Source: Endomychus coccineus
Taxonomy: Eukaryota > Arthropoda > Insecta > Coleoptera > Endomychidae
Direction: 5' to 3'
NCBI GenBank assembly: GCA_958510875.1
Contig: OY294067.1
Location: 275,138,742 to 275,202,741 of the forward strand
DNA: 64,000 nt
Shown: one piece after another, positions 44,092 through 53,990 of the stretch
Layout of the letters: each line of letters starts with the position of its first letter
How positions within the stretch are numbered: the stretch's first letter is position 1
Position numbers and translations under genes: made by a program
The notes under the pieces: model-generated
The model's input: the letters and a program-made list of their open reading frames with translations, nothing else
Told to the model about the DNA's origin: nothing
The model's database searches: none

Positions 44092-45582
44092 TATATGTGA
44101 CAATTTCAGAGGGAAATGTTCCAGGTCCTCACACTCAAACTCGATAAGTTTATTACGTAATACAATTCCAAAAAACCATTGAATTACCATAATTATTCGA
44201 AAGAAATACATTCAAATTATCATAGGGGTTTTTCAACATTGAAATAATTACTAAATCATGGTTACACGAATAATCAAAACAACAAAAACGTTATAATATG
44301 ACCATCAGGTTATATGATAGATACCTACCTGCTCACAGCAATTGAAGAACTTGTTGAACATGTTTTTGTCTTGGTAGAATCTTTAATATGTTGAATGTGA
44401 AAACAATTTTACCGTTAAATTGCCTTTATAGTATCTAATGACATCAGGCATTGCAAATATCATTAAGCTACAGTTAATGTAATACACAATTCGCTATTTA
44501 TCACACAAAATTGAATACAATATTCTGTAATAATAATAATTTCGTCCAATATTTTGAGATATAGTATGAATTTGTATATTCTTGAAATTCGAAAAATCAC
44601 AAACATTCCACGCTTATTACAATTTTACGAAATGTTCCTGTATGTATAAAATGTAAGATGTATTTAATATGTATATAAGAATGCATAAATAATATATATA
44701 TATATAAAAAATTTACTCGGATATGTTGCGTTTCTTCATGTAAATTATTACGTAAAATGTTGTTATATAAAGTTATAGGTGTATGTTTCTTATTGTAATT
44801 TATTTTTGAATTTTAGTTTAGCAAAAATACTTTTTTATCTATTGGTTGTTTCGATCTTTACATATTAATTTGTTGTATTATTATATGGAACGATATATTG
44901 AAAACAGGTATAGCTGTGAAAATTCTAACAAATGTGGGACATCAATTAGCGAATAAGAATGAAGTAGAAATTGAAAATTCCATTCATCACCGTCAAGAAA
45001 TTGGCAACACCGCACTTTCATATTTGTTTAATACACATGATGCCCTCAATTATTGTGCTGCTAATGGAACGAAATTTAAATCTAGTGAAGGTTGAACGAA
45101 TAATTGATATTCGATCGCTAAATCAACTATAAGTAAAAAAAAAATATTTGATGAAAACGTTACTTAGCAGTATTTTATCATTATTAATGTTCAGTCACTA
45201 ATACCTATCCACTGGAAGTATTTTCTATTAGACATAAATCAACTCAGATGGAAATTCGTTTCTTAGCTCTTTAATATAACCGTTATAACCTCGAAATTTA
45301 TTTATTTCTTATTCTGAGTATCATTTTCAATTCATTGAGTTAATTGGTTGCGTTCCATTTTTCTTTTTTGTTCAGAAATAAACTTATTGATCAAAGATTT
45401 GTTGGAATTATTGTCCAAAGCTATTTGCTGAGGTTTCTTAATTTCGTTGTTACAATTTCTTTGGCACAAATGGTTCTTCAATAATCTATGAAGAATTTAG
45501 CTATTTTATAATTAATTGGTGTAACTGAATTCAATTAATTATAAGCTCCATTTAATAGTTCGGAAGTTAGAGAATAAAACTC
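44092..45582. other. Unassigned AT-rich stretch
   Basis: An AT microsatellite lies at 44690-44705. The plus frame 44898-45095 (65 codons, ending AANGTKFKSSEG) is not recognised. Nothing else supported. Confidence 0.35.
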
Positions 45583-46150
45583 AAATTTTACACAAAACTT
45601 TTAACATTTAATTTCAAAATGCTAACAAATTGTTTCACCACACTGTGGCATTTTCAAAGCAAGGAGTTATCAACTAAAGCTAAATCTAAAAGTATGTCCT
45701 TAAATATTAGGAATCAGAGTGTGGTACAAATTGAGGAGTGGGGGTGGATAATGGTGGGAGTGTTTTTATAAAATTGTTAATAAGTGGTGAATTGTATGTA
45801 TCGATTTGATCATTTAATATTACATTATTATTGTTTCAATATTTCTATGGATTCTAGTATATTAAATTTATGTCCTTTTTCCTGAATATCTAGAATATCG
45901 GGATTAAGGGTGAAATTGTGGTTATGTTCTAATAGGTGATAACCACAATTTCACCCTTAATCCCGATATTAATGTTCTAATAGGTGATTCGAGCAATTAT
46001 AGTCCTCTTTTTTGAACCTGTAACTTCTCAAATGTTCGTTGGACCTTACGCTGAAACTGCGTCTAGTTTGTCCTATGTACAAAGCACTACAGTCATCACA
46101 TCTCAGTCTTTAAACTCCAGATTTCTTCAATTTATCTTTTTTGGATTCCG
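45583..46150 (-). pseudogene. PLE GIY-YIG endonuclease and 3' UTR, left arm of inverted pair
   Basis: The minus strand repeats almost base for base the plus-strand copy at 46203-46750: CCAGATTTCTTCAA..., CCTATGTACAAAGC (the YIGQ block), CGTTGGACCTTACGCTGAAA. The 3' UTR has CTTTGAAAATGCCACAGTGTGG as its complement. A small internal duplication has created a 77-nt palindrome at 45894-45970, which destroys the frame. The endonuclease would nick target DNA in an active element. Confidence 0.8.
45894..45970. repeat. 32-bp perfect inverted repeat with 13-base loop
   Basis: AATATCGGGATTAAGGGTGA... (45894-45925) is followed by a 13-base loop and its exact complement (45939-45970). It lies inside the PLE 3' coding region and includes an inverted extra copy of that region, so it is a secondary duplication within an already inverted copy. 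Confidence 0.95.
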
Positions 46151-46202
46151 AGTTATTAATTATATTAAATATTAATTATTATTTATTAATTAATAATAAT
46201 AA

Positions 46203-46619
46203 TTTATTGATATTAAAAAAGATGAATTAAAGAATTCTGGATTTTACAGACTGAGATGTGATGTCTGTAGTGCTTTGTACATAGGACAAACTAGACGCAG
46301 TTTCAGCGTAAGGTCCAACGAACATTTGAGAAGTTACAGGGTCAAAAAAGAGGACTCTAATTACACGAATCACCTGTTAGAACATAACCATAATTCCACC
46401 CTTAATCTCGATATTCTACATATTCAGGAAAAAGGAAATAAACTCAATATACTAGAATCCATAGAAATATTGAAACACTCAAAAAACAATAATAATGTAA
46501 TATTAAATGATCAAATCGATACAAATAATTCACCACTAGTTAACAATTGTATAAATACACTCCCACCATTATCCACCCCATCCTCCAATTTGTACCACAC
46601 TCTGATCCCTAATATTTAA
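46203..46619 (+). pseudogene. PLE GIY-YIG endonuclease domain, right arm of inverted pair
   Basis: The frame is open from 46203 to a TAA at 46617-46619. It reads FYRLRCDVCSALYIGQTRRS then FSVRSNEHLRSYRV and NYTNHLLEHNHNS. This has the PLE CxxC before Y-IG-QT, the arginine in RRSFxxR and the H-x-x-x-H of LLEHNH, so the catalytic Y, R and metal-side residues look present. It is 5'-truncated: the RT is absent and the frame begins in AT-rich sequence near the axis of symmetry with the left arm. The 3' UTR continues to about 46750. Confidence 0.85.
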
Positions 46620-46750
46620 GGACATACTTTTAGATTTAGCTTTAATTGATAACTCCTTGCTTTGAAAATGCCACAGTGTGGTGGAACAATTTGTCAGCAT
46701 TTTTAAATTAAATGTTGAAAGTTTTGTGTAAAATTTGAGGTTCATTCTCC

Positions 46751-47319
46751 AACTTCTGAAGTATTATGAATTTACACTACGTGAACGCCGAAACCATAGA
46801 TATATCCATTTAATAGTTTTGTTCATAGATTATTAAACGTGCCTTTGAGTCAACAAAATTATATCAACAAAGTTGAGAAACTTCAGCAACTAGCGTGTAC
46901 AATGGTTACGACAAATCTTTAATCAATAACTTAATTTTTTAAGAAAAAAGATACGTGGAATTCAGCCAAATAAAAGCCACTAAGTACTTCCAAATGATTC
47001 AATAAAATTCAAACTTTTCACTTATCATCCATCAACAATTAATACATCCCATAACGTGTTTTCTAAATTTGCAATTCAACACACATATAGGTGTAAACAC
47101 ATGCAAAACAACTGTTAAGACAACACATTTGATATAAATTGGATAAAATCAGCCATTATCTATTAAAAATCCATTCTAAACTTAGATAAAATAACTATTA
47201 AAAGTTCGATTTTCACTAATTTAATAAATAAATGTAACAATAGTTTCGCTAATACTTTGTATTATTTGTTTTTTTCTTGATAGTTATTTTATTTAACCTA
47301 TGATGAAATTTCCGAATAA
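46751..47319. other. Unassigned AT-rich stretch
   Basis: No motif recognised. Confidence 0.4.
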
Positions 47320-47545
47320 ATAAAAATGAAGGTGAAAAATCAGTGTTAGCCAAACATATTTTAAACACAGTTCACACCATTTCTCAAGAAAATTTATCAC
47401 TCTTGAAACACAGAGCGGAAAAGCAAGCAGATGAGGGTAATCCCTTATATATCGTATTAATTCCAAACAGTGTTTAAACAGTCACTTCAATTCGATTTGA
47501 TGATTACTACTTGGTAGCTGAAAGGTAAATAAGGGTGATTGTTGT
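47320..47545 (+). pseudogene. PLE endonuclease end and hammerhead-bearing tail (subfamily 2)
   Basis: The plus strand reads NEGEKSVLAKHILNTVHTIS, QENLSLLKHRAEKQADEGNP. About 80 bases later comes TTGATGA-T-TACTAC-TTG-GTAGCT-GAAAGG (47497-47523), a hammerhead-like motif with C3 changed to T. This uninterrupted copy shows what the disrupted copy at 23285-24170 looked like before its insertion. Confidence 0.6.
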
Positions 47546-49869
47546 TATTCAACTGAAATAGTTGAAATATTTCGTTAAACTTTTTATTCGCTTCTTAATT
47601 CCTTCTTTTCCAGCTATAACTGCTTTTATTAGACGATAATAGTACTACTTATTATACCATTTCCTGTGTGCAATATGACATATGTATAGGTACCGCTACA
47701 ACACATCACGTACTGTATTTTTTATACATCATTTGTAGATTCTGTGTTATGTCTCAACTACTGTAAATAATTCTAGAATAGGTAAATTTTTCTAGAATTA
47801 TATTTATATAAAAATGATATGTATAAAAATTAGTCTTCGACTTTGTAAATAAACAACTCCATAGTTTAAATCTCCATATATGCTTTGCATATCTTAGGAA
47901 TGAAACATTTTATATATAACTTGTATATCTCAAAAAAATCCTCGTAAAATTAGTATTAAGATTAGATAAATTTGGTAGTTTCCAAAATTTTCAACAAACC
48001 TTTTTATATATTCTTGTTATACCAAAACTGTTTAAAATTATTGGAGTCTAATATATTATTGAGTATTGTAAAATTTTTAAAAACATAGACAAGTATAATC
48101 TAATTCATTTGGCACTAAATTCACCAAGTATTCAGCAACGAATACATAAGCATTATTGGAAAAATTGTATTGTAATTAAAAATCGTATCTCATTTAATTT
48201 TTATCTATTCTGTCAATATTCGACTATGTTGACTATTACTATCTAATTACTTAAGGATTTTTGCAATCATTGAACGCTTAGGTTGCCGAAATTGAGTGTA
48301 ATTTGCCTCTCTTAGAGAAATGTACTAATTTTAAATGATATTTTTGATTATTTCAAATTAAATTGGATAGATTCGAATGAGATATGATTTCAGAAGATTT
48401 CTTTGTTAAGAATGATTCATTTTGATATTTTCAATTACAGTATTCATCAATATTATCGAGAATTTTATTTCGGAACATCTCATGTATTCGATACTAAAGA
48501 TCAAGAAATGTAAGCTAAAAGTTAAATTTTCAAGGCAAAATGTTAGCAACATCCATATTATAATCCAACATTAGACTCAACAAACATTTGAAAATAAAGG
48601 AACGGAACCTGCTTTGAAGGAAATTGAGCACCAAGAAGCGACTTGAGACTCATGGTTCTTCATTGTGGACAGTAGTTCATATCACATATTTTGAATTTTT
48701 CTTGATGGTTATATTTTGTTTAGTTGTGTCTTTAAGTCAATGCTTGACATTCATATGAAACTTTCTAGGACCACCACGAGCGAATAGATCGTCAGCGATC
48801 AAAGTTGCTAGCTCTCTCCTGTAAGAAAAGCCATACTCAACATGAAGCAACTTTTCACTTGACACAATATTCTTGAAGTACTAAAACTAAATTAATATAT
48901 ATTTCTGCAGTGTTGACACTCCAGTTTCCGATATTTGCGACATATTCCAGTAGACTAGAAACCCTACCAACAAAGTTTCCTCTTTGTGCATGTACACTTA
49001 GTTTTTTTGTTTTCCTCGTGACAAGAAAGTCGATATAAAAGTTGCCGCTTATAGCCTTTGTCTGGACTGGACGTTGCTTTACAATAATTATTATATTGCA
49101 GTATTATTCTGCATTGCAATCTGTTATCGACTGGGAAATTTTGATTCATCACTTCTGCTATTTCTTGGAGACCCTAAAAATGTCTGTTATGTCATCATCA
49201 AATATTGCTCTTGGTAAACTCACACTATCAACACCAATAATCCGTATTAATTATACATTTTCCTACTAAATAGTAAATAGTAAATGCCAGATAGTACATA
49301 AACAATTTCAGATGAAAATAAATTACATTGATAGATAGCTCTTGATAATATGCTTGAATTGTACTGCAAATTGAAATTTTAATTTACGGTTATTGTTAAT
49401 TAATGATTAGTCTTCGTATGACGATTGTGTAAGAACATAATGCTTCGAATTTAACAATCTAATGTGTGACACATTGCTCAAGAATTTCGTCATAATCCAT
49501 CGCGTTATGAGTATTTTCACTTGTTTTCTAATTTCATACACTCTCTACATTGTACTTTGAAACAATTGTATTTATTCGGATTCTATTTCATTATCATCAA
49601 TTTTTGCTTCTTTCTACATTTATTTGATTAGCTGGAAAATCCAACAAGTTCCTGCTTTGCGAATATTCCGAACTTGTAATGTTTAATACGGAAATGAATT
49701 ATAAGATATTCAAGTATTTGTCAGAGAAGTGAAAATTTGAGAATTGAAAAATATGTAGAATAGAGGAATGAAACACAAATTTTAATTTATTAGAACTGCA
49801 AAGCCTAATCGTTGTCATTAGTTTCGTCAAACTGCGAAGCTAGTTGTCAACTAGAATAACAAATAGAAA
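47546..49869. other. Unassigned AT-rich stretch
   Basis: Very AT-rich to about 48600. Overlapping frames at 48964-49152 (-) and 49042-49269 (+) have no clear motif; a decayed PLE reverse transcriptase on the minus strand is possible but not supportable. Confidence 0.35.
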
Positions 49870-50330
49870 TTTTATTCATGAATAGAATAATGCTACAATA
49901 ATTATAATGTAGGGAGGGCTGGTCTACAGGGAGGTTAATTACAAAATTATTTACAATGGAGCTATGAATATCAGCTAGCTGGTCATTTAATATTGAATTA
50001 ATTGTATTTAATGTGCTTAAAATTTTCTATGGACTCCAAAATATTTAGTTCTCTATTTATTATAAAATGATTTGCGTGATTTGCGTACTGTTTTCCAAGG
50101 CGGTGACTTCTTAAATGTAATTGGAACGTATGCTGAAGTTTCGCCCTACCTGTCTTATGTAAGCATTTTTTTATTTTGTCCTGTTTTTTTTTTAATTTTC
50201 TTGGAATTCAGATATTTTTTTAAGAGTGTGCACATAGATTATGTCAAACTTACAAAATTAATCTCAGGGTCTTCGAGTATAGAAGTAAATGAGATTCAGA
50301 CCTTTTCTATTAAGACTGCTCTGTGAATCA
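49870..50330 (-). pseudogene. PLE endonuclease remnant, left arm of split inverted pair
   Basis: The minus strand carries CTTACATAAGACAGGTAGGG, the degenerate counterpart of the YIGQTGR block. Then come an arginine/leucine-rich stretch (RSHRLG) and a diverged 3' part with TCAATATTAAATGACC and AGTCCATAGAAAATTTTAAG. It mirrors 52110-52570. The frame is broken. Confidence 0.55.
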
Positions 50331-50454
50331 TGAAGTTAAATTCTGCTAATTTATGATCATGATTACGAATATGAGACTTGTGAAGAATAGGAAAATCTAA
50401 AAATCGTAAATAGTGTCATAGCAGGACTCGATCGAAATCATTAATGTCAATAAG

Positions 50455-52095
50455 AAAATCAAAACGGGGGCGAACCAATCCTGTGCATTTAGGCTAGCTT
50501 GGACTGATGCCTCTTATGGTCTCTGGCGGCATTTACGCCTCTGCCGAAGTGTTGCGGCCTAAGAGGCACCTACGCTATTGAGTTTTTTTTTTGCGGAGGT
50601 GAATAAAACCCTTTATGAGGAGGTTATGAGCCTTTGGGTCTCATAGTCTACTGTGAGAGTCACCATTTCAGGCATACTAATTAAAAACTTCACCCCCTTT
50701 GTGGGCTTGTCTGGCTATTGCCTCCGGTGATACTTATAATACTTAGGCCTGCTGGCCCATTGTATCTCGCCTTGGTTTTGTTTCTTTACGGTATCCACTT
50801 GAGTATTTTTGTACCTTGTACGAGTTTGTACAAGTCATTCACTGGGTGAGAGCTGTATTATTATGGTTCGCCGTTAGGCTTTCCAAAAATTGACTGTCTT
50901 TTGCGAACCAGTGCCTCGCATTCACACAGTATATGTGTCACTGTTTCTGTATCCTCACCGCAAAGTCTGCATGTCAGATCGCCATTGTACAGTTCCATTT
51001 TGTTAGGTGCACTTTTACTGGCACATGGTCAGTCATGAGCCCTGTTACTATTTTTATTTTTTCCCTATTTAGTGCTAATAAGTCTGTCGTTCTTTTTTTA
51101 CACGGGGCTCTGATGTATTTCTTCCTATGTTCATTTCCTGGGATTTTTCCCAGTATTCTTTGTGGTTTCCCTGATCCAGTTTTCTACAGACCTCCGTGCT
51201 GTACGTTTTGGTATCCCCGTGGTCTGTTCTGGATCTGGAGCATTCTGCGATCCTCTCTTCTTGTAAGTTCGTCGACTTTTTCATTGCCTGTCGTTCCCTG
51301 ATGTCCCGGCACCCAAATCAGCTTAACGCGGTTTCGGTCTGCCAGTATTTCAAGTTCTTCTTCACATGTCCATACCAGACTGGATGTCACTTCCTGATTT
51401 TTCATTGCCTTAAGTGTAGCCTGACTATCTGTCAATACGTGGATCTGCTCATGTTCGATGGCTTCCGGGACTGAAGCTTTTGGTTTCTTGAGTATACTCC
51501 TGCACCTGCACCTTTTTCAGTCCTAGACTCGTCTGTATACCAGATCTTTCCCTGTAGAATGTCGCCCAGGTTTGTATGTTCCTATTCTGTTCTTTTTGGT
51601 ATTGATACTCTGAATGTGTTGGTAAAAGAGTATCGCTTTGGAACGTGATCTGTTTTCATGCCTGGTCACAATTTTTACGATGCCCATGTGTCCTGGCCCA
51701 ATGTGAACATTCTTCAGTGTATTTTTTGTTCTGAAGGCATCAAGCCTGCCTCTCCTTGGATTACCAATTGGAGGAGAGGTAATCCCAGTAGTGTCTCCAT
51801 TGCTGCAGTAGCATTGATTTCACGCCCTCTGTGATCCCAAGACATGCAAGTCCCGGAACCTTGGTGAGTCTTGTCATGGTCCATCTTTGTTGTGTTTCAG
51901 GCCACCATACCAAAGAGGAGCATGTTATTGCGGGTTTAACCATCATGTTCTACAACCAGTAGAACATGTTCGATCGTGGCCTCCATTTTTTCCCGAAGGA
52001 GCGTCTGGCCACAAATAATGAGGTCTCCGCTTTTTGATTCCTTTTCCCAGATGTTGGTTCCAAGTCCGTCAGCATCATCGCTTCTACTACAACCT
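50455..52095 (-). pseudogene. RNase H-bearing non-LTR retrotransposon, 3' half
   Basis: Minus strand in order: VKPAITCSSLVWWPETQQRW, LACLGITEGVKSM (51761-51946), the post-RT region. Then IWYTDESRTEKGAGAGVYSR, the first RNase H acid; LTDSQATLKAMKNQEV, KLIWVPGHQGTTGNEKVDEL (51184-51435), with the later acids; and a C-terminal tail reading VTGLMTDHVPVKVHLTK and RKETKPRRDTMGQQA near 50745. The 3' UTR runs to about 50455, ending in T-rich sequence on the plus strand. It is inserted between two halves of an inverted PLE pair. Several frameshifts; no endonuclease or complete RT. Confidence 0.8.
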
Positions 52096-52109
52096 GGATC
52101 ATTGGGGCA

Positions 52110-52570
52110 TATCTAAATTTATTAAAAATCTTAATAGAAACGTAGCTTTTAAAACTCTGATTAACTCATATTCGTATAGAAATAGCTCAAAATTCAAAAA
52201 GTAAAATTTGTCGAAATCCGAATTTCATAAGTTAAAATGTGATGTTGCTTACATAGGGCAGACAGAGCGAAACTTACATACATTTTCTAGAACTTTCGAA
52301 AAGTTATCGCCTCAAATGAAAGGATTCAAATTACGCTAATCACAATTTTACTCTCAGTCCGGAGATTCTACATGATCAGGAGAAAAGTCAAGAATCCATA
52401 GAAATGTTGAACCATATTAAAGACAATAGTAATTCAATATTGAATTGCCAACTCGTCATTTATAACTCACCAATTAATAATAATTTTGTAAGTAATCTCC
52501 CCCTCCCCAACCAATAGTCCTGACACATGATATTATAGCATTGTTCTATTATGGGATGACATTTCTATTT
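52110..52570 (+). pseudogene. PLE endonuclease remnant, right arm of split inverted pair
   Basis: The plus strand reads NLNRNVAFKTLINSYSYRNS (linker before the endonuclease), a stop, then SKSEFHKLKCDVAYIGQTER, the CxxC-like/YIGQT block with one Cys lost. A diverged 3' part follows (HDQEKSQESIEMLNHIKDN-like). The 3' UTR ends near 52570. Confidence 0.7.
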
Positions 52571-53331
52571 GTAATGCATTCGATAACTCGCTGTGTGACC
52601 ACCAAACAATTAACTTCACAGTTCGTGTAAATTTGAATTTGTGTTTTCTTGCCCTTGAGTATCTACATATTTAAAAAAATTAAATTACGTGAAGTAAAGT
52701 AAAGAATTCATTGAGATATGTGTAAGAATAATTCCTTTATTACGACATATTAATATAATCTGGGTTAATTGACCCACGTATGTCTGCACAAAACATATAA
52801 ATTATAACTAATATAATTGACCGTATTGATATGTATTTAAAAACTGATTTCAATGGATATAATGTCGAACGAATGATATTGCTAACATTTTCCTACTGCC
52901 ACCTGTTCTGCATATAGTATACTAAATGAATCAATCTCTAATTACAACCTAAGAATGAAGACTATAAAGTAATTCCTGTGAAACATCTTTTCGGATGTAC
53001 AAGACATATCGCCAGACTTAGTTTGCATAGATTAAATTAATTTACTTTTCAAAAGTATTAAAAGTGTAGACAATAAAATACCATTTTGTGAAGATTTGTT
53101 TGTAGAAAAGTATGGTGTTTAACGCTTATAGCGATAATAGTTGTTGTAATTAATGAAAATGTACATTTAAGTATTATTTATTGAGTTTCAATCTTTCTTA
53201 AACCAAAGAATTATAGTTTAGAACGTACGTAGCATACATAAACATCTAGCAGATAAATAAAGTAAACTTAAAATTACGATTGTGTTTTATTTATTTTCAT
53301 TTTGTTAACGTTTTTTATTCATTACTTGATT
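52571..53331. other. Unassigned AT-rich stretch
   Basis: No motif recognised. Confidence 0.4.
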
Positions 53332-53990
53332 CTATACAAAGATAACAGAAGTTGGAGATCTACATTGGATGGTAAGTACTTTCGAGGGCAAGGTGAAAAG
53401 GCCCTGAAAAATGAAACAAGAAAAGTCAAAACTTATTTTATTTCTCAACATAATCTCTTTGTAGCATGATGCACTTAGTCCAACGTTTTCGATCCATTTC
53501 AAATAATACGATTTCGGCAATAATTCAAAATAGGCATTTGTCTCACCGTTGGAATCAAATCTCTTTCCGTCGAGCAATTTCTTCAATTTTAAAAATAGAT
53601 AAAAATCGCAGGAGGCCAAATCTGGAGAATACGGGGGATGACTAACCAATTTGTAGCACAATTCGTGCAATTTTGCCATTGCGACTGCCGACTTGTGCGC
53701 CGGTGCGTTGTCCTGGTGGAAGGGCGCTTTTTTGTTTACCAAATGCAGACGCTTTCGCTTCAAGTCGGCGTCGAATAGATCCAACAGCTCTGCATAATAT
53801 ACGCTGGTGATCGTTTTACCCGTGTCAAGGTAATGAATATGTACGATACCGTGTGCATCACAAAAACTGTCGCCATGACTTTTTTGGGCGACAAGCCCAG
53901 CTTGGCCTTTTTCGGCTTCGATTCGCCAGGATGGATCCAATGTTTCAACTGTTCATTGTAACGGGTTGCGTTACGAGATTGTATAGAACT
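53332..53990 (-). pseudogene. mariner transposase, catalytic half (DD34D)
   Basis: Minus strand: NEQLKHWIHPGESKPKKAKL, GLSPKKVMATVF, a one-base shift, then CDAHGIVHIHYLDTGKTITS with the first catalytic D. HQDNAPAHKSAVAMAK holds the second D. YSPDLASCDFYLF holds the third; there are 34 residues between the second and third D, the mariner signature. KLKKLLDGKRF follows. The N-terminal helix-turn-helix half is missing. The frameshift (the usual VFWDAHG) and some substitutions make it inactive. Related pieces lie at 56893-57087 and 60655-62345. Confidence 0.9.

Noticed and set aside
44898..45095. 65-codon frame as a host or transposase gene
   Set aside because: No family recognised, no splice or promoter context, and length is within chance for this composition.
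48964..49269. Overlapping 62- and 75-codon frames as a PLE reverse transcriptase piece
   Set aside because: No RT motif (YVDD, PIVSxxG or similar) is readable; resemblance was too vague.
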